From Phoma sp. XZ068 (lineage: Eukaryota; Ascomycota; Dothideomycetes; Pleosporales; Didymellaceae), in assembly GCA_004835665.1 (NCBI GenBank), contig RBKR01000019.1, positions 682,001-746,000 on the forward strand: a stretch of 64,000 nt of DNA, given 5' to 3'. Shown piece after piece: positions 22,216-32,475 of this stretch. The position numbers were made by a program, and so were the translations under genes. Numbering within the stretch: the stretch's first letter is position 1; every line of letters begins with the position of its first letter. The notes below the pieces were generated by a model. The model did no database searches. It was given only the letters and a program-made list of their open reading frames with translations, and was not told the DNA's origin.

Positions 22216-22610
22216 CTATGGATCCTTGGCAATATCCACCCAATTGCCGGTCTCGTGGTGTTTCACTGAAGGCACGATGCACTTTGGGATGTTACTTTTT
22301 CGTGAATACCCACTCATGTTGACACATTTACAGAAGGGATAGCTTTGAGTATTGTCAATTGCTCCCCACTTTTCCAAGATTGTGTTGAGCTGGATCAGAG
22401 TATCGTTATATGAGCCACTAAAACGCGGATCGCACGCGACGCACGTGTTTGCTGAACCACGCCTTTTGAACAACTGCAAAGCAAAGAATCAAGCTCCAAA
22501 GGGCTACCGATGGTAAGGTCTGCCAATTGGACGGGCCCTGTAACCGGATCTTCCGGCTGTAAGCACTTGCACAAGAAGCTGGTGGTGCAATTATGCTCGC
22601 CGCCTTCCTG
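22216..22610 (-). CDS. Possible small cysteine-rich protein gene or gene fragment
   Basis: Two minus-strand segments look like protein. The 5' one (about 22610-22515) reads EHNCTTSFLCKCLQPEDPV. The 3' one (22463-22216) reads TCVACDPRFSGSYNDTLIQL and ends NWVDIAKDP before a stop. The pattern C-V-x-C-D followed by Y-N-D-T-L-I-x-L-N resembles small secreted fungal proteins in which paired cysteines precede a helix. The frames differ, so an intron is needed. The best acceptor is TTTGCAG just before 22463, but no good donor keeps phase, and no signal peptide can be joined upstream. It may be a decayed copy. I do not recognise a family and assign no function. Confidence 0.3.
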
Positions 22611-22886
22611 ATATATCATCGTCGTCACTCTCCCGAGGTCGGATCCACGGACACCGGCAACGATCGCTTTCGCAGGCACGCATATGCGATGCATGACGCA
22701 TGTCCCCGAGAGTTGCATTTCCAAGCGGCTTCCAGCGACGGAAAACGTGGTAAAGGATTGCAGGCTCGTTGTACTGGTAGCGGAAAGTAGGAAAGCGCTA
22801 CCCAGTGGTCCGTGCTTAACTTTCCGGACCGCATGCCAGCCTCCCCACTTCCCCAGCATCACATTCCAGGGGCGTGATCGTGGCAT

Positions 22887-24024
22887 ATTTCCAACCTATC
22901 GGTCCCAAGCGACCCATACCCTGTGGAAGTTAACGCTTCCACATCCTTCAGTGTCTCTCAGAATGCTGCAAGTTTGAGACCGACATAACGACATGTTCGT
23001 CAGGAATCAGCCACGGTGACAGATGGCCATCAAATGACCATGGAGTTGTGCAGCGATGCGTAAAGCCACCATTGTCACACGGACCCGATTCTGCGGCCCA
23101 CCCGCATGCTTACAGCTCCTCGCATTTCCATACTGCTGTACCTGTCTACATTGAGACACTATTTGCTTTTCTTGGCTGAATCGGGCTTGACCGTGGAACA
23201 GAAAAGGCGCGTGGATAGAGTTCACAAAAACTGTGTGCTGGAATATTGCCATGTGAGTGTTAAGTCGAAGTTGAGATGACTTCCATGTCACCAACCTAGG
23301 CATATCAAGATTAGCTCTGCCCTCACTTAAGTGCAAGCTGTGGAATCTCAAGACCTCACCAGATGATGCAGGTATGGAGAAACGCATGCAGGCTCCGGGA
23401 CGATCCGAGCTCCACGACAACGGACTGCCTTCCTTCGCCAAAATGCTCCATTATGAACGAAACCAATCAAAAATCCACCGTTTTCGTAATGCTCAGCTTC
23501 CCTCCTCTCGGCAAACAGTTGCTCGCAGTTGATCTTTTATTATCTGCCGACGACATATACGAGCTATGTTGTCCTTGCATGCGAATCCACGCGTCCCGAG
23601 ATCGGTCGTGCAACGCCAAGAAAACATCATCACTCTCATAGCTCTGTGTTTCGGCCCAGGGCAGAACCTATATGCAAGGATGTAGCACGACAGTCAGCTA
23701 AGGTTTTCACCGCTCTCGAGGCAAAGGGAACAGCTCGTTCATATTCAACACATTCAGCGACCCGACTTGCTGTGCATCGGAAATCCCCCCTTGCCTCTGT
23801 CGACCAATCCATGGTACTGGAAATGCTGTATGGTACCTGTGGCAGTCATTGAACCCTTTCTCCGCATTTCTTGTTACCTCCGACCCCACGGACGCTGTCC
23901 ATCGTCCGCGAGACAGGAAGCCATCTTCTCAGACATTCATTTATTCTCTCACTTTTTACCATCACTTCAAGCTCCTAGCCCGGTCTAATCGCCACTTCGT
24001 CAAGATCCACGTCCTACAACAGAC
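22887..24024. other. Intergenic spacer upstream of a disordered-protein gene
   Basis: About 1.1 kb with no supportable gene. The last 130 bases are pyrimidine-rich (TTTATTCTCTCAC and similar), fitting a promoter and leader for the plus-strand gene that follows. Confidence 0.4.
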
Positions 24025-25587
24025 ATGCCTCTGCAGAAGTTGCCTCCGAATGGGCCTCTGTCGGTGAGCGCATCTTTGAACCAGCGACCACAAGTGCAGA
24101 ACCGACGACGAACCTTACAAACGATCAGTGAGCTTTCGACAAGTGAAGGAGGCTTACCAGACTTCGTGTCCTCCATAGGAATTGAGAACATTCGGCGATT
24201 GGGACATGAAAATACACCTGGCGTGGGTAGATGTACTTTCAACCCTGTCAAACGACAAAGTCTTCCACAACATCACTCAAGCCCAAACATACATGTTCCA
24301 CGACCATTGATCAAAGTCACGCCGGCTCATGTACATGAGTCTCTGAGTTTGCAAGCAGTGCAAGGTCGGAGACCCATGCCAGTGACAGCAGACCAAGTAG
24401 AAGGCTGGAACGCCAAAAGGGAGCAAGCCAGAATGCAACATGAGCTGGCAATCGCAGACGCAAGGGTATCTCGTAGCACATCAATTCAAGGGGCTGATCT
24501 AGCAACGTCAGCTGTGTGGCCGAGTGCAAACTCACGTCCAACGTCTATAGGACAGCCTCCGAGCAAGCAAACACTGCTGGAAAGGAGTAGTTCCCGCATT
24601 TGCTTATCTGGACAAGTCGAGCGACGCGCAAGCCTAGGGAGCACGAACAACAACGCTAGTCATTACGACGCCCGACCTGAGACTTCCGGACGTGCAAGCA
24701 CAGACTCAAGCTCGTATCAATCTCGCGATAGCGCCATTTTTCGATCCAGGTCGGGTTCTTCCAATACATCGTACACTTCACAAGATGCTCCTCCACTGCC
24801 TTATGGAACAGGCTCAGAAATGGAAGGCTATTGCGCAGAACTCATCTTGCAAAACCAGAACTTGGTGTCGTTCGGAGAGTCTGCTAGATCGAAGAACCTG
24901 AACCCCAAGAGATCCGGTCGCACGTTGTCCTTGCCTACAGATGGGTTCAGGCATATGAGTCCGCCGCAACACCGATATGTGACTACCCCAGATCTTCGTC
25001 AACTACCAACGCAACTACCTCGGCAGATCAGTGCACAAAGAGCACGCAATCAAGCCTTGGCAGCTCTGACGTCCGTGGACAGCCACACACGAATGAGTCG
25101 AAGAGATCAGTATCCGGCGTCTACATACAACTCTCATTACCAGAACCGCCATACTAGTCTGACATCTCATCCACCAGAGTCGTATGCGCACCGAAGATCT
25201 ACTGCATCACACCGGAATTCTCTTCACCATCATGCACAGCTTGAAGCGCAACGCCACGTCACGTCACCTTCTCCAGCTCATTTTGCCAATGATATGAACC
25301 GTGCTTCTCTACGCCGACAATCTGATGTATCTCGCCGAGTCAGCTTCGAGGCGCGCGCAGTGCCTAAGCGCGAGAGCTTGACGCAATGGAAGAAAGAGCG
25401 AGAAGAAAGCAAGACCAATCTGCACATGGAACACAAAGCAAGAATGCAGGAGCGTGTGAGACGTGCTAATGAGCTCGAGCAAGAGAAGGAGAAGGAGTTG
25501 GTTTTAATGGGCAAGCGAGCCGCGAAGGAGGAGAGCAGGAGCTGCTTTGGCGGTTTGTTTGCAGTGCTGCGAGGCAAGAGCGGTTGA
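24025..25587 (+). CDS. Hypothetical, largely disordered basic Ser-rich protein with C-terminal helix
   Basis: Intronless, 520 residues. No catalytic domain is recognisable. Residues 1-430 are low-complexity: rich in Ser, Arg, Gln, His and Pro, with many RxxS-type sites that kinases could use. Residues about 440-500 form a strongly charged predicted coiled coil (KKEREESKTNLHMEHKARMQ, then RRANELEQEKEKELVLMGKR). The tail SCFGGLFAVLRGKSG is short, hydrophobic and holds one cysteine, so a membrane or lipid contact is conceivable. The reading frame is the only long one here, codon use is even, and the length is improbable by chance. The arrangement resembles fungal-specific scaffold or polarity proteins, but that is only an inference and no name is justified. 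Confidence 0.75.
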   Translation: MPLQKLPPNGPLSVSASLNQRPQVQNRRRTLQTISELSTSEGGLPDFVSSIGIENIRRLGHENTPGVGRCTFNPVKRQSLPQHHSSPNIHVPRPLIKVTPAHVHESLSLQAVQGRRPMPVTADQVEGWNAKREQARMQHELAIADARVSRSTSIQGADLATSAVWPSANSRPTSIGQPPSKQTLLERSSSRICLSGQVERRASLGSTNNNASHYDARPETSGRASTDSSSYQSRDSAIFRSRSGSSNTSYTSQDAPPLPYGTGSEMEGYCAELILQNQNLVSFGESARSKNLNPKRSGRTLSLPTDGFRHMSPPQHRYVTTPDLRQLPTQLPRQISAQRARNQALAALTSVDSHTRMSRRDQYPASTYNSHYQNRHTSLTSHPPESYAHRRSTASHRNSLHHHAQLEAQRHVTSPSPAHFANDMNRASLRRQSDVSRRVSFEARAVPKRESLTQWKKEREESKTNLHMEHKARMQERVRRANELEQEKEKELVLMGKRAAKEESRSCFGGLFAVLRGKSG

Positions 25588-27078
25588 TCAGAAGCACGGC
25601 ACGTACCACGTCATTCCACGCTCGCAGAATAACCCAAGTGTTCAGTAACCGCGCTTCCCTACGGATCCTCAGGTCCTACGTCTGTCTGCAGTACTCGGCC
25701 TCGTCGATCCTTCCTTGCGGACGAAGCATTGCATCCCTACATCATTCTACCCTCAAACGAACTAGGCGTATATCTACTTGGTTTCTTTTGTTTAGCAGTG
25801 TTTATACATGCTCTATAGAGCGTTTTCCAGTAATCTCAGGCTCTGCATAAATCTCAAGAGCATACCAGCGTACCGAGGCCCAAGATTGACTGAATGTGGG
25901 GATTAGCCGGGTAATAAATAATAAAACACGGAACCGTTGAACTCTGGCAAGCTTCGAGCTTCTAAGCTGATGTTTGGACCGCAGCCAGATGTGGCCCTTC
26001 CTCAAGAACGGCGATGTTCTCAGGTGATCTAGCCCGTTTATGCCCGCAAAACTGCAGATCTATTGTCTATCATACGATACCAGATGCCTCGTAAATTCGC
26101 ATTTGTGAAAAACTATGTGGGCACAAATACCAGAACAGTGAGTTATCGGGTTCTTTTACTGTCTAGTCTGTGATGTTTGACAAACCTTCTTGATATTCGT
26201 CCCAACTCAGGTAAAGGCTAATAAATTCCATCGTACACCAATTCCCGCGTCAGAAAGGCATCGAAGCGCAAAAGTATACATAGCATGAACATTTCGAGAA
26301 GTAATCAGAAGATGGATGGTAGGATGATTGTTGATAGATGCTGGGTAAACATGGCTGATGGTTGCAGAAGGAAGAAGCCTCTCGTCGCTAATCGACACGG
26401 CCCGTTCACGGCACGCCTTGTCCTGTTTTCGACCCCACAGCTGAATCCTGCATTTACCCAGAACGTACCTGGGTCTGCAGCAAAAATGCTCGCATTGCTC
26501 GACGTCTGCACACAGTCAGCGCTATGCCCGTATTCATTTATTCCATGAGCTGGCCGCCTTGAAAAAACCAGTCGAATTGGATGTCTCGGCACAGATACAT
26601 GCTCAGGCACCTGTTCACAATAATTCAAAGTAAGCAGTAGGATGGGTGGCCTTGCCGGGTATTTCCAGGGTCCGGTATAATTGGTGGAGACGCTTCATTT
26701 GGAGCACGCTGATAGGTCGAAATGGTCGAGGGCGAGTTCTGCAAGTATCGAGCCAGGTACAAGCGAAGCAGCCCGTTTCTCCCATGATGTCGAGCCTGTA
26801 CTCTTGTTTTCTCCACATCCATGGACACTAGCAAAGGGACCTTCTTATCACGGTTCAATGCCCGTTGGACGCAGGTCTATTACTATTATTTCCCAACCGA
26901 AATGGGATCACAGCCGACACTTCTATGAGCATGGACGCCAATAGCAAGCTGGCATACAAAGCTGACTTCAGCTTTCTGTGTATATATACCGTCGACTTCT
27001 CGTGAGCCTTCTGTAGGCACTGATTCAAGAAATTCGAACAAAGACATCCAGCAGTTCAACTTTCAACCCGTCGTCACC
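25588..27078. promoter_or_regulatory. Intergenic region with TATA box for the small secreted protein gene
   Basis: 1.5 kb without a supportable gene. A strong TATATATA at 26981-26988 lies 90 bases before the ATG of the secreted protein at 27079, and the leader after it is C- and A-rich. A strong TATA box is typical of inducible, highly expressed genes. The rest of the region shows nothing I can name. Confidence 0.6.
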
Positions 27079-27743
27079 ATGGTCAACTACTCCCTTCCCA
27101 TCCTGACGCTGCTCGCTCTGGCTGCCTCTGTAGCAGCCGCCCCTACTGCAGGAACGACCTCTACCACATTCACCATCACTCAGTGGATTGAGGACATCAT
27201 TGCCAACCCCAATGGCGACCACTTGACGCCTGAAGAAGCCGTCGCTGCTAAGAACGCAGCCGTTGAGGCCGCAAACCCTCTCACCAAGAGAGCGCCACGA
27301 TGCATGGATGAGTTTCCCAGCTGGGGAAGGGCCAACGTTTGTCTCACGTTATCTTCAAATCCATCTCGTCATACTAACACGGCGTTTCTAGGCAAACGAC
27401 GCTGCAGCATGCCTGAAGTACCTCGCCGACAAGGGTGCACAAGGAATCCAGTGCGGCATCGGCGAGAACCAATTCTCCATCCAGATGTGCCGCATTGGCA
27501 ACGCACAAATCGCCTCCTCCAAATCGACAAGCACCTTCCAGCAAGCGAACTGGTGAGTACAGCACCACATACGCGCCATATTGCGCGGTTTTGTTCAAGA
27601 TCTGACTGACTTCGTACAGTAATGACGTTGCTCGTACCGGTGGCTTGATCTTCGACTCCTGCTGGAGAGCCGATAACACGATCAAGGGAGCCGAGCTTTG
27701 TGTGGGGAATCGAAACTTCCAGGTTGGCATCCTTGCGCCTTGA
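27079..27743 (+). CDS. Small secreted cysteine-rich protein with Kex2-type pro-domain (candidate effector)
   Basis: Three exons, 27079-27336, 27392-27552 and 27620-27743; 180 residues. A signal peptide covers residues 1-20 (MVNYSLPILTLLALAASVAA). Residues 21-71 are an acidic, cysteine-free pro-segment ending in NPLTKR, a Kex2 dibasic site at K70-R71. The mature part (72-180) has seven cysteines in about 109 residues, with conserved-looking stretches CGIGENQFSIQMCRIG and TGGLIFDSCWRADNT. Signal plus pro-domain plus small Cys-rich core is the layout of Kex2-processed effectors and small antimicrobial or cell-surface proteins of plant-associated fungi. I do not recognise a named family, so a role in host or microbe interaction is an inference. 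An odd cysteine count means one is probably unpaired. Both introns are canonical and keep phase. Confidence 0.85.
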
Positions 27744-28337
27744 GGCAGCGCATGGTACCCTAAGTGAAAGTATTAAATAGTTTTGATAATGTATACTTTG
27801 AAACCACCAGCAAGCGTCCAAACATACTGGCAACAGGCAAGAGCTCGACTTGCAACGCACGAAATTTCCATGTGTGTGTGAGTGTAATTCATTCCCAGCT
27901 GTCTGCCTCACCCACGGCCGTGTTTCTGAGCCTCTCGCTCGTTTGGGTGGGCTTGTTCGCTCCTCCAATAGCGGTTGACAATTAAGCAAAATATATTATT
28001 TTACAGTGCTTTTTCCGGTTTCAATCTCAAGTTACATAGGGGCGTAATATTCAAGCAGCTCAAGTTATAACTAAGTAATGCTTAGGTTACTACAAGCCGA
28101 TAGATTTAGTATAATTATACCTATTCTTCTCTCCAAGTAGCACAAAAAGAGTATAAAAGTATGTTAGCGGCGTTTCTGGCTGCGACCAACAGAATCAAAG
28201 TATTTGGCGCCGAGACATGCACCTAGGTACGAAACATCTCACCCCGGCCGAGAATTTACGGTAGATCCCCAACGTCTCTTCCCAAGCTGCGAACGTCCTT
28301 ATATCGAGACCGCTCTGTCATCCCCCTTCAATGCACC
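27744..28337. other. Spacer between secreted protein and kinase-like genes
   Basis: About 600 bases. The centre (27985-28160) is clearly AT-rich compared with the flanks. No gene is visible. The last 120 bases include TTATATCG about 40 bases before the next ATG, a possible TATA element. Confidence 0.45.
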
Positions 28338-29591
28338 ATGATTAAACCTAAGGAACGATTCATGTCCGACGGCCAGAGCTATTTCGGTTCGAGCTCTGAC
28401 CCCCAAGCCATAGCATCTTGCAACGTCTGGGACTGGGATCAACTACGCATGATCAAGGTTAAAGGCACAGCAAAACTCTTTCCGCCTGATGAGGATGTCG
28501 AGGTCCCGACATTGGCACGATTCGCGGATTATCTGGCGCCGCAAGTGCGCGCCGTGACGGTCGATGACGACGGTCTGATTTCTGGAATTTCTACGGATGA
28601 GGCAGAAGATGATACAGTGTTTATTGGATATCTTCCTTTCTCTACCACGGAGTCACTTCACGGTTGCCGAACGGTTCAGTACTCTAGATTACAAGAGCTC
28701 GATCGGATGGGACCGGGTGTTGATTTGTCGGAATATCATGACGAATCTGGGATTTCGAAGAAGGTGGCGTTTAAATTCAATCCCATTGGGAAGCCTCGCA
28801 GACTGCAGATGGCGTGGGATGAACTGCACGTGCTCAAGAGTCTGCCGCCGCACAGAAACATACTACCTCTCGATCGCGTGGTCCTCGAGGATGTCGAGGA
28901 GAGGGTGATTGGCTTTACGACAAAGCATATTCATGGGGGAACTCTTGATGATTCAAAATTGCCTTTTCGGTTCGAGTGGCTGCGACAACTCACGCAGGTC
29001 GTCGATTTTTTAAATCTAGATCTGGGAGTCATGCACCAAGACGTTGCGCCGCGGAATCTACTTATCGACCCGGAAACACAGGATCTTCTTCTATTCGACT
29101 TTGACTGGGTTGCTTGTGGGAAGAAGAACTTACTGGATGGGCGAGACGATGTGGCGGGCGTGGTGTTCACGCTGTACGAGCTCATCACTGGCGATACGGC
29201 GTTCACGAAGATCCCTCACTGGGAGCGAAACATGGAAACGGTGCAGAATATACCAAACTGGATTTGTAACCGTGAACTTGACGCTGAGGTACCGACGCTT
29301 CGTACCTTTTTAAACGAGTGGGTAGCGACGCGAAGGTCTGGCGACTACATGCAGCGATATCTCAACGCGCCTAATCGGCTCACATGCCCGGACCTCCCAA
29401 CACCGCCAGACGATAGTGTACCTTTCGAGCTCGGCACGACTGTGGAGGGGGAGACGAATTGGGTAACGGGTCCGCGGCTGGTGCGGACTGCGATGGAGAA
29501 GGGGCAATATGTGTTTCGCTGGGGAAGACCGCCACAGAGCAGGTTGAAGAAGTCCGAGAATGACGTTTCATCAAACAAGTACAGATATTAG
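28338..29591 (+). CDS. Divergent protein-kinase-fold protein, fungal type
   Basis: Intronless, 417 residues. The C-terminal two thirds follow the kinase fold in order: KKVAFKFNPIG (candidate ATP lysine K146), a helix-C-like DELHVLKSL (E162), a hinge region near 190-200, catalytic loop GVMHQDVAPRNLLIDP (HQD at 233-235 in place of HRD) and LLFDFDWVA (DFD at 254-256 in place of DFG). The essential Lys, Asp and Asn are all present, so activity is possible despite the two substitutions. A short C-lobe ends near residue 330, followed by a tail with basic residues. The first 110 residues are acidic and unfamiliar. Such aminoglycoside-kinase- or fungal-kinase-like proteins are numerous in Pezizomycotina and mostly unstudied. 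Substrate is unknown. The 3' part is G-rich. Confidence 0.82.
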   Translation: MIKPKERFMSDGQSYFGSSSDPQAIASCNVWDWDQLRMIKVKGTAKLFPPDEDVEVPTLARFADYLAPQVRAVTVDDDGLISGISTDEAEDDTVFIGYLPFSTTESLHGCRTVQYSRLQELDRMGPGVDLSEYHDESGISKKVAFKFNPIGKPRRLQMAWDELHVLKSLPPHRNILPLDRVVLEDVEERVIGFTTKHIHGGTLDDSKLPFRFEWLRQLTQVVDFLNLDLGVMHQDVAPRNLLIDPETQDLLLFDFDWVACGKKNLLDGRDDVAGVVFTLYELITGDTAFTKIPHWERNMETVQNIPNWICNRELDAEVPTLRTFLNEWVATRRSGDYMQRYLNAPNRLTCPDLPTPPDDSVPFELGTTVEGETNWVTGPRLVRTAMEKGQYVFRWGRPPQSRLKKSENDVSSNKYRY

Positions 29592-30111
29592 ACCTTGATG
29601 ACGTCTAAATTCACTTCAAGATATTTGTTTCTCGAGCTCAACACATTCACGCTGATCTATTTCCACGCTCGATGGCCTCCCTTGCTCCTCCCTGCTTCTC
29701 GGAACTCACCTAGTCAAAGTATACCGAGAGTAGATCCGACGTGAAAAAGCGACAACCTTCTCTTCGTAAACATCTCAACTCGGCCGAATCGTGCAGAGCC
29801 ATCGATGCACACCCGTCTTCACGCTCGTCTGCGATCGTACACCACCAGATCAGGGCGCTCAGACTCGTCCGGGGTATTTGTTCGCAGAGCAGTGAGCGTG
29901 AATGTTGAGCCACATGTGGCTTGCATCACGAAAGTGTATGGTCATTCTGTGTATGAAACCGCGGTTGGACGGCATCTTTCGTGGAGATGGTGAATGCGAA
30001 CGAGACCAACAGCACGGAAGTCCATCTATAGCACCAACCCCCAGCGACCCACAGTGCATCCTCATCACGCACACCTAGCAGAAGGTCTCCACGCATCTCC
30101 AATCATTCTTT
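29592..30111. other. Spacer between convergent kinase-like and HET genes
   Basis: 520 bases between two convergent genes, expected to contain both 3' untranslated regions. No gene is visible; the short frames here are incidental. Confidence 0.5.
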
Positions 30112-32121
30112 TCAAACAATCCTAAGTCTCAGCACACTCTTCTTCCCCCTCTTAACCAACCCCGCAACCTCCCCGTTCATATACCCATGCACATACCCCT
30201 CGCCAACGACCCTCCACGCGTCTTGAGATACGTCTTGTCGCAGAATGAGCGGGATACTGCATCCGTACAGGATAGCAACGACATCGCCGGGTCGCGCGCG
30301 ACAAGGACCCATACCCACGCAGCCTTCCTCTGTGACCATGAGTCGCCGCGCCTTCTTGCGGACCGTATCGTGGAAGCGCGAGAGAAATGTGTCGAGTTTG
30401 TCGTTCATGCGGTGCATGGGGTGGGAAGGAGGGCGGTGCAGTGTAGGCGGGGGCGAAGTAGTTTCGGAAGGGACTTGGCTGATGAGATGTTCCAGCGTGT
30501 GCTCGCCGAAGCGGAGATGGCGGTTGTGCTCGAACCAAGTTGAGAAGCTCCAGTCGACGGGGTCGGCGTCGATGCAGGCGTGGCAGAGGAAGAGGAAGTC
30601 GGTTATGTAGTGGACTGGGGCTTGGAAGCAGAGGTATTTGTCTTGGCGGTCGATGACGAGGGAGCGGGCGATGGCTTCGAGCCAGTCGGTGGGCTGCATG
30701 GTGGCTCGTGGGGAGCTACGTTGGGGCTCTGTGGATTGCAAAAGGAAATGGCCGGTCTCTTTGCAGATGAAGCTCTGGCAGCGGAGCTCCTGCGTATCGA
30801 GGCCTCCCAGTCCATGGATCGTGTCCAGCAGAACGCCGTTGCAGTGGAGAACTTTCAAGTCCTCGGAAAACTCAACGCCAGCCTTCTTCCTCAGTTGCGA
30901 CCCTGGGGCATCGTAGATCGCTTTCCAGCGGGTCGAACGAAGTGGTCGGAAGTTGCCAATGTGCTCACTTGCACTCTGGCTTGCCATGAGCGGCACTGGA
31001 GAGGCGAAGTCGATTGTGGTCCTCCAGTCGGGCGCCCACGTGGGAGCAGCATTATCTGGCCCTGCATCGTCGGCTGCAGCGTCTCTGCTGAACAGATTAA
31101 CAAAGCAGATGATGTCCAGAGACCCATGTGTATTCCAGAAGGAGCGAACAAGCTTCGCGAATTGTTGTTCGACGCTTGTGGAGTAGTCGGCAGGCCCGAT
31201 GAGTGCGCGATCTTGTTCAGTTATCAGGCCTAGAACGGAGTATACGCGGTCTCTGCTATCAGTAGCGGAGTGGTTGCCCAGGTAAGCCATGATGGCGATG
31301 AGGTTGATACCGATCGAGGCTGGTCTGGTGTGCCACTGGTGAATGCGGCGGCGATTGAAAGCACCATCGAACAGTTTCCGTGGTACGAGCTCGTGTTCAA
31401 ACTCGTTGCTGATGGTGCTGCAAAGAAAGATGCTGTAAATGGCGCTTTTAAATCTTCCGCGACTGAGACTCATCGAACCGCAGTACAGCTTTGCTTCCTT
31501 GGGGAGGACGAACTCTTGCAGGGTCCACACGCGTGTCCACCAAGGCCGCGCGAGCAGGTTGCTGACTGCAGTACACTTCTCAGTGAATTCGGGGTTTTGC
31601 AGATTCGCGCGCATAGCATGATCGTCCCCGTTGAAGGCAATCTGCAGGCTAGCGAGGTAGTTTAGGAACTCGATTGCGTTTGTGCAGTCGCTGCCGTCTT
31701 CTTTCTCTTCGCCAAGCCATACGATGGCTCTTCTGGCTTGTCTGTAGATGTCTGCCATGATGCGCACTTGCTTCTCGCGCTCATGAGCATCTTGCAGGTT
31801 GATACTGAGTGAGTCAATCCACCACCAGTCTGAGGGCTTGAAATCGCTATGGCGAGTCACCATCTGAATAAAAGGGACCAGGCTGCTGAGTATTGGGAGC
31901 GAACCGGACTTTAAATTGATGGCTGTTCCTGTGTACTTGCGCTCACCCCACACATAGCTGGCTGTGTAATAGTGTGGTGCACTGGCGAGAAGAAACCTCT
32001 GCAGCTTTCCAACAAAGACGCCATCTTCAGGCTGGGAGAAACGGAGGAGACGGATAGAAGTCTCGTCCACAAGTTCTGAGAAGACTGAAGCAGGGGCCGG
32101 CGATGGTGTGTTAGCATCCAT
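30112..32121 (-). CDS. HET (heterokaryon incompatibility) domain protein
   Basis: Intronless minus-strand gene, 669 residues from the ATG at 32121. An open frame extends 29 codons upstream to 32208 but lacks an ATG there, so the shorter start is used. The HET domain lies in residues 50-200: ASYVWGERKYT (55-59 core), WWWIDSLSINLQDAHEREKQ (101-120) and RRAIVWLGEE (131-139), the three classic blocks. The remainder is the variable HET-protein C-terminus with a final CRARPGDVVAILYGCSIPLI block and VVGEGYVHGYMNGE, which recur in this family. HET proteins trigger cell death when incompatible hyphae fuse and resemble TIR-type effectors in fold. No NACHT, WD40 or ankyrin repeats are attached. The coding strand is C-rich at the 5' end and G-rich at the 3' end. 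Confidence 0.93.
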   Translation of the reverse strand: MDANTPSPAPASVFSELVDETSIRLLRFSQPEDGVFVGKLQRFLLASAPHYYTASYVWGERKYTGTAINLKSGSLPILSSLVPFIQMVTRHSDFKPSDWWWIDSLSINLQDAHEREKQVRIMADIYRQARRAIVWLGEEKEDGSDCTNAIEFLNYLASLQIAFNGDDHAMRANLQNPEFTEKCTAVSNLLARPWWTRVWTLQEFVLPKEAKLYCGSMSLSRGRFKSAIYSIFLCSTISNEFEHELVPRKLFDGAFNRRRIHQWHTRPASIGINLIAIMAYLGNHSATDSRDRVYSVLGLITEQDRALIGPADYSTSVEQQFAKLVRSFWNTHGSLDIICFVNLFSRDAAADDAGPDNAAPTWAPDWRTTIDFASPVPLMASQSASEHIGNFRPLRSTRWKAIYDAPGSQLRKKAGVEFSEDLKVLHCNGVLLDTIHGLGGLDTQELRCQSFICKETGHFLLQSTEPQRSSPRATMQPTDWLEAIARSLVIDRQDKYLCFQAPVHYITDFLFLCHACIDADPVDWSFSTWFEHNRHLRFGEHTLEHLISQVPSETTSPPPTLHRPPSHPMHRMNDKLDTFLSRFHDTVRKKARRLMVTEEGCVGMGPCRARPGDVVAILYGCSIPLILRQDVSQDAWRVVGEGYVHGYMNGEVAGLVKRGKKSVLRLRIV

Positions 32122-32475
32122 AGAGGCGCATGATGTAGGAGCAGTTGGACGGACGCCTGGTGTGACGCCCCACCCGGCACGAGGAGCTTGTTGTGATTGG
32201 CAGAACACTCTTAGAATTGCATGACAGGAATATCATTCTACTGCGCACAATGAGAACTCACAATCATAAGTATAAGCACAGGAATAACAATTGATATTAC
32301 GTGCTTACCATTGGTAATCCTATTGTAGCCTAAGTGTTACGATATTTTTCGTAGTCTACGCAACATTGATTTCAACCCAGTGAAAGGCAGTCATCACAAT
32401 TCAAGAAAGCAGTTGACGACTCTGTGACATGTATGCGTAATTCGTCTATTCAAATTCTTGGATCATATCTGGATA

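Noticed and set aside
32122..32208. Upstream extension of the HET reading frame
   Set aside because: The extension begins at GTG rather than ATG; the first ATG at 32121 gives a normal HET-protein N-terminus.
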